From Marinobacter sp. 2_MG-2023 (lineage in GTDB: Bacteria; Pseudomonadota; Gammaproteobacteria; Pseudomonadales; Oleiphilaceae), in contig NZ_JAUOPH010000002.1 of the NCBI RefSeq assembly GCF_030546935.1, forward strand, positions 722,414 through 786,413: a stretch of DNA of 64,000 nucleotides, read 5' to 3'. Of this stretch, positions 10,165-18,078 are shown one piece after another. The notes beneath the pieces were generated by a model that saw only the letters and a program-made list of their open reading frames with translations, ran no database searches and was not told the origin of the DNA. Every line of letters starts with the position of its first letter. Position 1 is the stretch's first letter. The position numbers and the translations under genes were made by a program.

Positions 10165-10497
10165 CTAGCGGCTGAGGTGTTTAATTGTGTCCTGTGCGCC
10201 CTTGCCCTGGGCAAGGCTCAGCGCCGTGTTGCCATCGGCGTCCTGGAGTTCCGGGTTGGCGCCTTTTTCCAGCAAAAGCGCTACCGTATCGGCATGGCCG
10301 TTGCGCGCGGCAAGCATCAGCAGGCTTTCACCTTCGCTGGTGCGCATGTCTACTGGTACGCCTGCATCCAGCATCACGCTGAGAGGTCCGGCACCGCCAT
10401 TGCGTGCCAGCTCAAAAATTCCCTGTGCAAAGGCGATGGCGTCTTCATCTGACTGGTTCTCAGGTTGCTGAGGTTGGCCGGTTTTGTGCTCGCTCAT
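10165..10497 (-). CDS. Small ankyrin-repeat protein
   Basis: 110 residues. After a polar N-terminus of about 35 residues there are two to three ankyrin repeats; TSEGESLLMLAARNGHADTV fits the repeat consensus well, followed by a second copy with DADGNTALSLAQ. No signal peptide or enzyme domain. Ankyrin repeats are protein-binding scaffolds; the partner is unknown. It is the first gene of a two-gene minus-strand unit with the spermidine-synthase-like gene. Confidence 0.85.
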   Translation of the reverse strand: MSEHKTGQPQQPENQSDEDAIAFAQGIFELARNGGAGPLSVMLDAGVPVDMRTSEGESLLMLAARNGHADTVALLLEKGANPELQDADGNTALSLAQGKGAQDTIKHLSR

Positions 10498-10650
10498 TGG
10501 GACTCCGTTTCAAAGGCTGCTGAAAAGTCGGTATAGACATGCATACGATACCGCTGATACAACGTTTTAGCACAGAGTGGGTTCGCCTCTGGCACAATCA
10601 AAACGATATAACCCAGCTATTAACAGCATTAACTGACAGGAGAAAGTGCC

Positions 10651-11274
10651 ATGAAACTGAACGTTGAGGGTATTGAAGAGGGCAAACCGGTCCCGGAGAT
10701 ATTCGCGTTCGGCGTGTTCAACCGGGAAGAGCACATGAGTTTTGGCCCTAATCGGAGCCCGGACATGTTCTGGGAAGGTGCGCCGGAAGGTACGAAAAGC
10801 TTCGTTGTGATGATGTTTGATCCGGATGTGCCCAGTGTGGCTGATGATGCAAACCAGGAAGGCAAAACAGTTTCGAAAGATATTCCGCGGGTTGATTTCT
10901 TCCACTGGCTTCTGGTGGATATCCCCGCCAAAATCAGCCGTATTCCGGAAGGTGAAGACAGCGATGGCGTTACGCCCAAAGGCAAAGACGGAGGCTCTGG
11001 CCCGGTTGGCCTGCGAGGGGTGAACAATTTCACCCAGTTCCTGGCTGGAAACCCCGATATGGCCGGCACTTACTACGGCTATGACGGCCCCTGTCCGCCC
11101 TGGAACGATGAATTGCTGCACCACTATCACTACGAAGTGCATGCGCTGGATGTGGAATCACTGGGTCTTTCCGGAGAGTTTGATGGAGAGGCGGTGCGCA
11201 ATGCCATGAAGGGTCACGTGCTGGCGAGCGCGCGGGTGACTGGCACTTATACGCTGAACCCGGACCTGCGCTAA
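10651..11274 (+). CDS. YbhB/YbcL family PEBP-like protein
   Basis: 207 residues of the phosphatidylethanolamine-binding protein/Raf kinase inhibitor fold. The MMFDPDVPS segment and the FFHWLLVDIP segment form the ligand pocket; YYGYDGPCPPWNDELLHHYHYEVHALDV is the second signature region with the conserved GPCPP. No signal peptide is seen, so it is probably cytoplasmic. Function in bacteria is not established. A clear ribosome site (ACAGGAGAAAG) precedes ATG 10651. Confidence 0.92.
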   Translation: MKLNVEGIEEGKPVPEIFAFGVFNREEHMSFGPNRSPDMFWEGAPEGTKSFVVMMFDPDVPSVADDANQEGKTVSKDIPRVDFFHWLLVDIPAKISRIPEGEDSDGVTPKGKDGGSGPVGLRGVNNFTQFLAGNPDMAGTYYGYDGPCPPWNDELLHHYHYEVHALDVESLGLSGEFDGEAVRNAMKGHVLASARVTGTYTLNPDLR

Positions 11275-11357
11275 GCTTTCGGACATCGCTCCTCAACGCA
11301 GAGGCCGGAGCCGCAGCACATAGGTTCCGGCGTGTTTCTGGTTGCTTTCTCGCGAGA

Positions 11358-12383
11358 TTAAAACCGGTATTCTGCCATGAATGAGCCGAAGCTGTTTCTT
11401 GGATCTTGGCTCGGAGGCAGGTTGTCGTCGTCGACCGTTTCCGTCGATAGCCATAGGCTGAGATGGGCCCCAAAGCGTGGCCCAAGCCAATGCAAACCCA
11501 GAATGGTTTGGCCGACGGTGCGGTTGATTTTGATTGTGTTGCTGTCTGTCCAGTCGTTGCTCACCAGAAGGTTGCCTTCACGCGGCAGTGCCCAGGCGAA
11601 GTAGGTTGCTCTCAAGGTGATCGACGCATAAAACCGATTGCCCGTAACCGGTGCGATGGTGGCGTCATAGTCCATCCCACGACCGACGGGGCCCGGAATA
11701 AACGTGAACCCTTGTGGACGATCACCAATCCGAAACTCCAGCCCGGGCTGCGCAAACGTGTAGTAGTTGCCCACTGCAGCATCTCCGCTCAGAGCAACGT
11801 CAAACCAGGAGTTTTGGTACAGCCGGCGTTTGGCACTGATATACCCGTTGAGTATGGGTTCAAAGGCGAGCTGATTATCCCAGCCTTCAGGGTTATCACC
11901 GCCTATTGCGGTGTGAACCGTTACCTGGGCCTGCCTGGCAAGTGCCGGCTCCCCCACCCATCCAAACAGCCACTGGGCGCCAAAAAAGTATTCATCATCA
12001 AACCCGTAAAAGCTGTTGCCCCAACCTAAAAAACCCACATAGGGAACATCATTTTCAATGAGCACTGGTTGTTCGATGTTTGCCGGCGTCTCCATATTCT
12101 GACCGAGCACCCAACTCTCACGATAGTTCAGACCGGCAATGTCGGGAATTGCCCAGGCAACCAAGGCTTTGCCGAAAGCGGGCGTGCCCCCGGTTTCACC
12201 CAACGAGCTGACAGGTTCAGACGATACAACGGCTGAAATGCCATTGGTGAACTGATTATCGGAAGTGAGAATAACGTCGTTGGAGAGTTCAACGCGGACC
12301 GTCCCTCCAGCTTTGGTGGTTTCTGGCAATACTGCAGCACAGAACATCAACGCCAATGAGAGCAAACGAGAGCCGGCATTCAA
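11358..12383 (-). CDS. LpxR-family outer-membrane lipid A 3'-O-deacylase-like protein
   Basis: 341 residues (DUF2219) with a signal peptide ending around residue 25. The barrel begins with ELSNDVILTSDNQFTNGI, placing N35-D36 about where the catalytic Asn-Asp of Salmonella LpxR sits, with the TNG motif at 46-48. H157 in QAQVTVHTAIG aligns by eye with the LpxR catalytic His, followed by GWDNQL. The protein ends in Phe (EYRF), typical of BamA-assembled barrels. It probably trims acyl chains from lipid A; divergence from characterised enzymes leaves substrate specificity open. Confidence 0.85.
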   Translation of the reverse strand: MNAGSRLLSLALMFCAAVLPETTKAGGTVRVELSNDVILTSDNQFTNGISAVVSSEPVSSLGETGGTPAFGKALVAWAIPDIAGLNYRESWVLGQNMETPANIEQPVLIENDVPYVGFLGWGNSFYGFDDEYFFGAQWLFGWVGEPALARQAQVTVHTAIGGDNPEGWDNQLAFEPILNGYISAKRRLYQNSWFDVALSGDAAVGNYYTFAQPGLEFRIGDRPQGFTFIPGPVGRGMDYDATIAPVTGNRFYASITLRATYFAWALPREGNLLVSNDWTDSNTIKINRTVGQTILGLHWLGPRFGAHLSLWLSTETVDDDNLPPSQDPRNSFGSFMAEYRF

Positions 12384-12472
12384 CTTTTAATCACCTGTAA
12401 TTTTTCAAAACGCTATTGTCTTCCCTGAGCCACTTGTCTGGAAAGGTAAGCTGGGAGATGCTTCGTCGGCTG

Positions 12473-12495
12473 GAACCTCAGGAGGCCTGAGGTTC
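12473..12495. terminator. Hairpin downstream of first 50-aa peptide gene
   Basis: A perfect 10-bp stem (GAACCTCAGG / CCTGAGGTTC) with loop AGG sits 27 bases after the stop of the minus-strand peptide gene. A near-identical hairpin follows its paralogue at 17570-17592, so it belongs to the duplicated unit. No clear T-run follows, so it may stabilise or process RNA rather than terminate. Confidence 0.6.
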
Positions 12496-12522
12496 ATCGC
12501 GTTTATGAAGCGGGTAAATCGC

Positions 12523-12675
12523 TTAGCTGATTGTACCTGCGTCTTTGACCTCCGGGCTATGAAGGCACGGATGGTTGTTTCCACATTCGAGATCTCTGGC
12601 ACTTGGTGTATCCGCATGAGCTGTTGCACCCCACGCGAAGACAACAAGGGCACCGATCAGTGTTAGAGTTTTCAT
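12523..12675 (-). CDS. Tiny exported protein, paralogue 1 (50 aa)
   Basis: 50 residues, beginning MKTLTLIGALVVFAWG and continuing ATAHA, a canonical signal peptide cleaved after about residue 21, leaving a mature peptide of about 29 residues with two cysteines (C31 and C37). I do not recognise a family. A second gene of exactly the same length with nearly the same signal peptide lies at 17607-17759, sharing the upstream promoter and downstream hairpin. The start at 12675 is preferred over an upstream ATG because it begins the signal peptide shared with the paralogue. It is preceded by the TGTAATC-N14-gTGTCC promoter at 12762-12788. Confidence 0.75.
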   Translation of the reverse strand: MKTLTLIGALVVFAWGATAHADTPSARDLECGNNHPCLHSPEVKDAGTIS

Positions 12676-12761
12676 AATGCTGTTCCTCTTCGTTGGTATA
12701 GCGGCCACGCTCCCGCTGATCTGGGTTCAGTCAACGTCCTGAGGCGTGGCTTTCACGGTAT

Positions 12762-12788
12762 GGACACACGAGCGAACGAAGGATTACA
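12762..12788 (-). promoter_or_regulatory. Predicted ECF-type promoter of first 50-aa peptide gene
   Basis: On the minus strand, TGTAATC (12788-12782) is followed after 14 bases by gTGTCC. This matches the TGTAACA-N14-nTGTCT signature seen at eight other sites between 13.5 and 27.3 kb. The surrounding sequence is strongly conserved in the paralogous locus near 17858. Confidence 0.7.
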
Positions 12789-12847
12789 GATTATTTGCAT
12801 GCCGCAGACTCAATGCACGCCTTCAACATGACCGGTAGAATAGTCTG

Positions 12848-13540
12848 ATGAACCGTTCCCAATGGGCTTTCCGTCTCACTATTCTTGTTATTGTCGCACT
12901 CGTGATGGGCGCCATTTGGCTGGTTCTTCGCCAACTGGGCATGCCTGTGAGTCTTGCACCAGTAGCGCTGTCTGAGTGGCTTAACGATCAGGGCATGTTC
13001 GGACCACTGTTGCTCATGCTGTTGATGATTCTCGCGGTAGTTGTCGGGCCCATTCCGACATTGCCCATCAGCGCTGCATCGGGGCTGGTATATGGCATGT
13101 TTGCCGGAACGGCCATTGCAGTGATTGGCGCGCTTGCCGGGTCGCTTATTGCCTTTTACCTGGCGCGGATGCTCGGGCGCGATGCCGTTCAGAAGAAATT
13201 GGGGCACAACCCGATGTTCTCGGCACGGGGGTCGCAACCTTTCCTGTTTTTCGCGGTACTGATCACCCGGCTGATCCCCCTGTTTTCCTTTGCCCTGGTC
13301 AGTTATGCCGCTGGGGTCACCGCAATACATCTCTGGCGTTACGCCCTTGCGACCACCCTGGGCATGCTGCCGATGACCTTCGTTTTTGCGGGGCTTGGCC
13401 AGAGCTTTGAGTTCAATCCGGTGCTGACGGTAATAGCCGCTGTTATTGTTCTGGTATTTATGAGTACCCTGCCGATTTATCTTGGCCGACACCCGAATTC
13501 CAGGCTGGCCCGCTGGCTGCATCTGAATAAGGTTGTTTGA
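12848..13540 (+). CDS. TVP38/TMEM64 (DedA-like) membrane protein
   Basis: 230 residues with hydrophobic segments near 8-28, 55-75, 80-110, 135-165, 170-190 and 195-215. The central GPIPTLPISAASGLVYGMFAGT segment and the later LITRLIPLFSFALVSYAAGVT match the re-entrant-loop SNARE-associated Golgi/VTT domain. Bacterial members are inner-membrane proteins implicated in lipid or small-molecule transport, with substrate usually unknown. A second VTT domain is fused to a disulfide oxidoreductase at 27317, so the same theme occurs twice in this region. Confidence 0.9.
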   Translation: MNRSQWAFRLTILVIVALVMGAIWLVLRQLGMPVSLAPVALSEWLNDQGMFGPLLLMLLMILAVVVGPIPTLPISAASGLVYGMFAGTAIAVIGALAGSLIAFYLARMLGRDAVQKKLGHNPMFSARGSQPFLFFAVLITRLIPLFSFALVSYAAGVTAIHLWRYALATTLGMLPMTFVFAGLGQSFEFNPVLTVIAAVIVLVFMSTLPIYLGRHPNSRLARWLHLNKVV

Positions 13541-13556
13541 GTCTGAGCATTTTCTG

Positions 13557-13583
13557 TGTAACAGAACGCGAAGATGGTTGTCT
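13557..13583 (+). promoter_or_regulatory. Predicted ECF-type promoter of the DUF547 gene
   Basis: TGTAACA (13557-13563) is followed after 14 bases by tTGTCT (13578-13583), a full match to the shared signature. It lies 46 bases upstream of the DUF547 start codon at 13629, a suitable distance for a promoter with a short leader. Confidence 0.75.
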
Positions 13584-13628
13584 GTAATCGCATTCCTTTA
13601 CTGAAAATCCGATGCGATTGGAGTGATT

Positions 13629-14474
13629 ATGCTTGGTTACCGACGTCTATCCTGTGTTCTGGCCATTCTCGTTATGCCTGCCCTTGCTTGGGCAGATACT
13701 GATACCGGGCTGTACAAGAGCTACCAGCGCCTTCTGACTGATTACGTGGTTGAGCAAGCGATGCCCGGGAACGGCCTGGTATCGGCTTTCGATTATCGGT
13801 CTGCTCTGGCCGATAGTGGCTTGCAAAAGAACCTGGCGGACCAACAGGCCAAACTGCGGGAGTTCGACCCCGAGACCCTGAATGGACGAGAGGAATCCGT
13901 AGCCTTCTGGATTAACGCCTACAATTTTTTCATGCTTGCCCAGATACTCACTGAACGACCGGATGGCGAACTGGTTTCGTCCGTCTGGGATTATGGTGGC
14001 CGGGTGAATCCGTTTGTTGACAGTGTGTTTGAGCGGAAGAGCTTTGTTATTGGGGGGCGAGCACACAGTCTTAATGAGATTGAAAAAGAAATCCTGCTGG
14101 GAAACGACTACGCGGACAGGGGCTGGAAGGATGCCCGCGTACATTTTGCGGTGAACTGTGCTTCGGTTGGTTGCCCGCCACTTCGGGACATCCTTTATAC
14201 CGCAGACAATCTGGAAGACATGCTTGCAGAAAATACCCGCCGGGCGTTCAGCACAGAGCGTCACCTCCGTGTAGAGGGTGAGGTTCTTTATCTCACCGAA
14301 TTATTCAAATGGTATAAAGAGGATTTCGCAGCGGCTTCCGGTTCTGAAAAGGCGTTCATTGAAGAATGGGCTGATCCGATAGTGGTGGATCGAGTGGCAG
14401 GCACAGGAACCATAGAATTCATCAACTATGACTGGACTTTAAACAGTCCGGCCAATTTTTCCGAGTTGCGTTAA
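13629..14474 (+). CDS. Exported DUF547-domain protein
   Basis: 281 residues with a signal peptide (VLAILVMPALAWA, cleaved near residue 20). The DUF547 core shows ESVAFWINAYNFFMLAQIL, the conserved NCASVGCPPL motif with two cysteines, and SLNEIEKEIL. The family is related by fold to papain-like or transglutaminase-like proteins, but its activity is unknown. ATG 13629 is chosen over GTG 13623 because GGAG at 13619-13622 is correctly spaced for the ATG only. A shared bidirectional terminator follows at 14498-14532. Confidence 0.9.
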   Translation: MLGYRRLSCVLAILVMPALAWADTDTGLYKSYQRLLTDYVVEQAMPGNGLVSAFDYRSALADSGLQKNLADQQAKLREFDPETLNGREESVAFWINAYNFFMLAQILTERPDGELVSSVWDYGGRVNPFVDSVFERKSFVIGGRAHSLNEIEKEILLGNDYADRGWKDARVHFAVNCASVGCPPLRDILYTADNLEDMLAENTRRAFSTERHLRVEGEVLYLTELFKWYKEDFAAASGSEKAFIEEWADPIVVDRVAGTGTIEFINYDWTLNSPANFSELR

Positions 14475-14497
14475 GCCTGCTCTCGGAACACGGACAC

Positions 14498-14532
14498 AAA
14501 AAGGCCGCTATTCCGGAGAATAGCGGCCTTTT
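14498..14532. terminator. Bidirectional rho-independent terminator
   Basis: A 13-bp perfect stem (AAGGCCGCTATTC / GAATAGCGGCCTT, 14501-14513 and 14518-14530) with a 4-base loop, flanked by A-run and T-run, sits between the convergent DUF547 and 52-aa protein genes. It can stop transcription in both directions. Confidence 0.9.
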
Positions 14533-14542
14533 CCGTTCCCGA

Positions 14543-14701
14543 TCACTTTGCAGAGACTTTCATTTCCACAATTTTGTCAGCAGTTGCAACCGGGTAGCTC
14601 TTTGCTTCGTTGTATCTGTCCGCTTGACCGTTCATTGCCAGCGCAGTAGATGCTGAGAATGAAAGGGCAATAACGGCGAATATCAGTGTCAGTTTCTTCA
14701 T
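14543..14701 (-). CDS. Tiny exported protein (52 aa)
   Basis: A 52-residue reading frame beginning MKKLTLIFAVIALSFSASTA and LA, a clear signal peptide cleaved near residue 22, leaving about 30 residues rich in Ala and Lys without cysteine. No family recognised. Its signal peptide resembles those of the two 50-aa proteins, though the mature part differs. It is followed by a strong terminator and preceded by its own TGTAACA-type promoter at 14773-14800, which makes it a credible gene despite its size. Confidence 0.7.
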   Translation of the reverse strand: MKKLTLIFAVIALSFSASTALAMNGQADRYNEAKSYPVATADKIVEMKVSAK

Positions 14702-14772
14702 GGTTTGGTACCTCGTTCGTGATGATGCACAGGGTCTGTCCGATGCTCGGTCAGGCCGCGCTTACGAGGTAT

Positions 14773-14800
14773 AGACAACCGACTGCCCCCTTGTGTTACA
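14773..14800 (-). promoter_or_regulatory. Predicted ECF-type promoter of the 52-aa protein gene
   Basis: Minus-strand TGTAACA (14800-14794) is followed by TGTCTA with one extra spacer base compared with the other sites (TGTCT at 14777-14773). It lies about 75 bases upstream of the start codon. Confidence 0.65.
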
Positions 14801-14933
14801 GATTTTTGGAAAGTGGCAAGAAAAATTGGAGATTTGCATATAACCAAACGTCATAGAAACTGAGCTGTCCATTACTCAACGTAGAATTCATAATGGCGGC
14901 TCAAAAACTGATAGTGATATAAGGAGAAGCGCC

Positions 14934-15890
14934 ATGAGCCGCATATTGGCCATTGTTCTGCTGATTGCCAGCTCACTTGCGTGGGCGGATGGCGGTAGAA
15001 CGCCGCCCCTGGTTGATGCCAACTGGCTTGAAGCGAACCTCGAACGAGATAACCTGGTAGTGCTGGATGTCCGTTCGGGCATTGATAATGGTGGTGACCG
15101 AAGCAGCTTTCAGAATGCTCATATCCCCGGAGCTGTATACAGCAGCTACACTGGTGATGGCTGGCGCGAAAGCAGGGACGGCGTCAGGGGTCTGTTACCG
15201 CCTGTCGCAAGCGTGGAGCGCCTGATTGGTAGCCTGGGAATCAGTAACGACGATACCGTGGTGGTTGTACCTGCTGGCACAGGCGCAACCGACTTTGGAA
15301 GTGCCGCCCGTGTTTACTGGACCTTCAGAGTGTTGGGCCACGACGAGGTAACCATCCTCAACGGTGGCTTTGCTGGCTGGAAGGCTGCCGGTTACCGGGT
15401 GGACAGCGGTGAAGGGAATCAGCGCGACCTGGTGCAGTTTGAAGGCACCCTGCAGCCGGAATTGCTTGCAACTCTGGAGGAGGTGCAGGAAGCCAGAGAT
15501 AGTCAGGCTCAACTCGTGGATGCTCGCCCTTCCGACTATTTCAGAGGCGAAAACCAATCCCCCGACGCCAAGGCACCTGGCACAATTCCGGGTTCTTTCA
15601 ATCTGCCCCATGCAGGTTTCCTTGGTGAGCAAAACGCGGTCTGGTACCTGAACGAAAAAGACATCACCGCGCAGGTTAATCAGGCTGAGCTTGATTCCGG
15701 CGCTCGCACTATCGCGTTTTGCAACACTGGCCACTGGGCGGCCACAGATTGGTTCGTGTTAAGTGAGCTTGCCGGATTCCAGGAGGTTGCGCTCTATGAT
15801 GGTTCCATGGCGGAGTGGTCCCAGGACAGCAGCCGACCGATGCAGGTAGCGAAGAAGGGGCTTGGCAAGCTTCTCGACCTGTTTAACTAA
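14934..15890 (+). CDS. Exported tandem-rhodanese sulfurtransferase
   Basis: 318 residues with a signal peptide (MSRILAIVLLIASSLAWADG) and two rhodanese domains, about 25-150 and 175-300. The C-terminal domain carries the likely catalytic C263 in FCNTGHWAATDWFV; the N-terminal domain lacks the active Cys, as in thiosulfate/3-mercaptopyruvate sulfurtransferases. Export to the periplasm distinguishes it from housekeeping SseA. The loop CNTGHWA is not the standard mercaptopyruvate or thiosulfate loop, so the donor is uncertain. It is 24 bases ahead of a YeeE/YedE transporter, pointing to extracytoplasmic sulfane-sulfur handling. Confidence 0.9.
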   Translation: MSRILAIVLLIASSLAWADGGRTPPLVDANWLEANLERDNLVVLDVRSGIDNGGDRSSFQNAHIPGAVYSSYTGDGWRESRDGVRGLLPPVASVERLIGSLGISNDDTVVVVPAGTGATDFGSAARVYWTFRVLGHDEVTILNGGFAGWKAAGYRVDSGEGNQRDLVQFEGTLQPELLATLEEVQEARDSQAQLVDARPSDYFRGENQSPDAKAPGTIPGSFNLPHAGFLGEQNAVWYLNEKDITAQVNQAELDSGARTIAFCNTGHWAATDWFVLSELAGFQEVALYDGSMAEWSQDSSRPMQVAKKGLGKLLDLFN

Positions 15891-15914
15891 CCCGTTTAAC
15901 CAAGTGGATTCGCA

Positions 15915-17129
15915 ATGACAGATTCTGCAGTTCTTCAGACCGGGCTTCAGCAGCCTGGCTGGCAGGTGGATCGATTTATCGTAGCAACCGCGCTGGCAGG
16001 CCTTGCTTTGCTGGGTGGGCTGATATGGCTGGAAACTGCGCCCTTCATGGTGGCGCTATTTGTAATTGGTAGTGTGTTGGGCATGGCCTTGTATCACGGT
16101 GCATTCGGCTTTACGGCAGGTTGGCGCAATCTGGTAGTTAAAAAGCGCGGCGCCGGAATGCGTGCACAACTCATGCTGTTTGGGCTCTCTTCCCTGATTA
16201 TGGTGCCCATGCTTTACAGCGGGCAGGCAGGGCTTGTGGGTGCTGTTGCTCCGGTAGGTACCTCCCTGGTTGTGGGCTCCTTTATTTTCGGGCTTGGCAT
16301 GCAACTTGGTGGGGGGTGTGGTTCCGGCACCTTGTTTACGGTAGGTGCCGGCAATATCCGCATGGTGGTAACGCTGGTGTTTTTTATAGCCGGTACTGTG
16401 CTTGGATCCATCCATCTACCCTGGTGGCTGGATCAGCCGGGCTTCGACCCGGTGCCACTGGTCAACACCTTTGGGGTCAGTGGAGCAATTATTGTTCAGC
16501 TTCTGGGTCTGGGCCTGATTGCCCGCTGGGTTAACCGGGTTGAGCGCAAGGCACACGGCAACCTTGAGCGTGGCGAGCTACTCTGGAAAGGCCAGGAACA
16601 TGGTGTCTTCCGAACGCTGATCAGTGGTCGCTGGCCGTTTACCTGGGCGATTTTGATTCTGGCCGCTGGGAACGCGTTAACTCTGGCCCTTAGCGGTGCT
16701 CCCTGGAGTATCACGTTTGCCTTTAACGTTTGGGGCGCCAAAGCTATGGAAGTGATGGGAGTGAATATGTCCCAGTTCGAGTTCTGGACCTGGGAATACC
16801 CCGCCATGGCCTTGAAAGACTCCATGCTTACCAATGCGCCTTCGGTAATGAACTTCGGTTTGTTGCTCGGTGCCATGCTGGCGGCAGGCCTGGCGAACCG
16901 TTTTAACGAGGCGAGCCGTAGTCGGCCTGAAGGTCGCCAGTTTCTGGCTTCCGTAGTCGGTGGACTGTTGTTGGGCTATGGGGCCCGTTTGGGCTTTGGC
17001 TGCAACATCGGGGCGCTGTTTTCAGGTATTGCGTCAGCCAGCCTGCACGCCTGGATCTGGTTTGTCTGTGCCTTTTCCGGGTCACTGCTTGGAATACGCC
17101 TGCGGCCCTGGTTTCGGCTGCCCAACTGA
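15915..17129 (+). CDS. YeeE/YedE-family sulfur compound (thiosulfate-type) transporter
   Basis: 404 residues, mostly hydrophobic, with about nine to eleven membrane segments. Two pseudo-symmetric motifs with conserved cysteines are seen: GMQLGGGCGSGTLFTVGAGN and GARLGFGCNIGALFSGIAS. These are the thiosulfate-relaying cysteines of TsuA-like proteins. It is preceded closely by an exported rhodanese and followed after 14 bases by a small cysteine-containing protein, so a three-gene sulfur import module is likely. Confidence 0.9.
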   Translation: MTDSAVLQTGLQQPGWQVDRFIVATALAGLALLGGLIWLETAPFMVALFVIGSVLGMALYHGAFGFTAGWRNLVVKKRGAGMRAQLMLFGLSSLIMVPMLYSGQAGLVGAVAPVGTSLVVGSFIFGLGMQLGGGCGSGTLFTVGAGNIRMVVTLVFFIAGTVLGSIHLPWWLDQPGFDPVPLVNTFGVSGAIIVQLLGLGLIARWVNRVERKAHGNLERGELLWKGQEHGVFRTLISGRWPFTWAILILAAGNALTLALSGAPWSITFAFNVWGAKAMEVMGVNMSQFEFWTWEYPAMALKDSMLTNAPSVMNFGLLLGAMLAAGLANRFNEASRSRPEGRQFLASVVGGLLLGYGARLGFGCNIGALFSGIASASLHAWIWFVCAFSGSLLGIRLRPWFRLPN

Positions 17130-17143
17130 AGCGGGAGAAGAAC

Positions 17144-17338
17144 ATGGAACGAGCTTACAGCCCCGTCCGCATTCTGGTAATGCTCGGGATTATTCTGGTG
17201 CTGATTATGGCAGACCACCTGAGCAGCCCCACCTTTGCGTTCAATTCCGGGCAAGGCAACGTGCAAACAGCGTTGAGCCAGCGAGATGAAACGGCCTGTG
17301 CGCCATGTGGAGCACCCTGCCCTTCAACACGAGACTGA
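17144..17338 (+). CDS. Small membrane-anchored protein with CxxCxxxC motif
   Basis: 64 residues: a short N-terminus, one membrane helix (RILVMLGIILVLIMADHL), then a polar tail ending in CAPCGAPCPSTRD with three cysteines (CxxCxxxC). It starts 14 bases after the YeeE/YedE gene with GGGAGAAGA upstream, so it is probably translated from the same mRNA. The helix would place the cysteines in the periplasm, where they could relay sulfur or bind metal. Family not recognised. Confidence 0.7.
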   Translation: MERAYSPVRILVMLGIILVLIMADHLSSPTFAFNSGQGNVQTALSQRDETACAPCGAPCPSTRD

Positions 17339-17569
17339 CTGACAAACTAGCCGGTACTCTTTCACACGGGGTTGGTGGCCAGAATTTCCATCTGCTGGCC
17401 ACCTGACACGAAGGCGGGTTAGGCGTTTGCCCTGCCTGCCAGGCAGGAAAGCCAACAGCGTGAAGATGGCAGTGAGCCGTCCCGGGTTGCGTTTTATCAT
17501 ACGCATTCTCCATTGATGCTTAACCAACTGAAGCTCGACGACTCATTGATTACCTCTATATGGCAAACA

Positions 17570-17592
17570 GAACCCCAGGAGGCCTGAGGTTC
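17570..17592. terminator. Hairpin downstream of second 50-aa peptide gene
   Basis: Stem GAACCCCAGG / CCTGAGGTTC with loop AGG, one mismatch from perfect, 14 bases after the stop of the minus-strand peptide gene. It is the counterpart of the 12473-12495 hairpin. Confidence 0.6.
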
Positions 17593-17606
17593 GTGTGCTT
17601 CACCGC

Positions 17607-17759
17607 TTATCCGGTTGACCCTTGGCTTTCACCCTCTTGGATATGGAAGGTGGATGGGTTGTTTCCGCGCTCGATATCCTCCGCGCTTACTCCTTCTGCA
17701 TGTGCTGTTGCGCCAAATGTGAAGGCAATGAGGGCGGTTATCAGTGTTAATGTTTTCAT
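17607..17759 (-). CDS. Tiny exported protein, paralogue 2 (50 aa)
   Basis: 50 residues beginning MKTLTLITALIAFTFG then ATAHA, with cleavage expected after residue 21. The mature 29 residues (AEGVSAEDIERGNNPSTF and an acidic, Ser/Gly-rich end) lack cysteine. Position by position it parallels the 12523-12675 product: identical length, 14 of 21 signal residues or more shared, and the GNN motif at 32-34, but the remaining mature sequence has diverged strongly. Start, upstream region, promoter and downstream hairpin are all shared with paralogue 1. Function unknown. Confidence 0.72.
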   Translation of the reverse strand: MKTLTLITALIAFTFGATAHAEGVSAEDIERGNNPSTFHIQEGESQGSTG

Positions 17760-17844
17760 GATGCTGTTCTCCGTCTTTGGTCAGCGGCCACACTCCTGTT
17801 GCTGTGAGTTCAGTCAACATTCTGCGGTGTGGAGTTCACGCTAT

Positions 17845-17871
17845 GGACACACGAGCGATCAAAGGATTACA
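17845..17871 (-). promoter_or_regulatory. Predicted ECF-type promoter of second 50-aa peptide gene
   Basis: Minus-strand TGTAATC (17871-17865), 14-base spacer, gTGTCC. The same variant as at 12762-12788 and embedded in the same conserved block. Confidence 0.7.
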
Positions 17872-18064
17872 GATTTTCTGCACGCTGACGTTTCTGGCCG
17901 GGCAGTCGCGATTCGAAGTCATAGTGGGCTGCCGTGGACGTGCCGCTCAGCTCGGTATTGAGTGTGCCCGTCGACCAGCCACCCAGCAGTAGCATGAGTA
18001 TCGCCAGGGTACCGAGGGGCGATAATGGGATAGGGCAGCGATTCTCACGAAAGAAAAACTTCAT
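17867..18064 (-). CDS. Possible small single-pass membrane protein (65 aa)
   Basis: An open frame of 65 residues with a basic N-terminus, one clear hydrophobic helix (PLGTLAILMLLLGGWSTG) and a polar, basic tail. No family is recognised and the ribosome site is weak. Its 3' end overlaps the -35 element of the downstream peptide gene, which counts somewhat against it. It lies upstream of, and divergent from, the hydrolase gene at 18146. It may be real, but the call is tentative. Confidence 0.35.
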   Translation of the reverse strand: MKFFFRENRCPIPLSPLGTLAILMLLLGGWSTGTLNTELSGTSTAAHYDFESRLPGQKRQRAENL

Positions 18065-18078
18065 TTCGTGGTCTGTCC

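Noticed and set aside
12791..13522. 243-codon open frame antisense to the TVP38 gene
   Set aside because: Very rich in His, Gln, Asn and Arg, typical of the antisense frame of a hydrophobic membrane protein; the plus-strand gene is clear.
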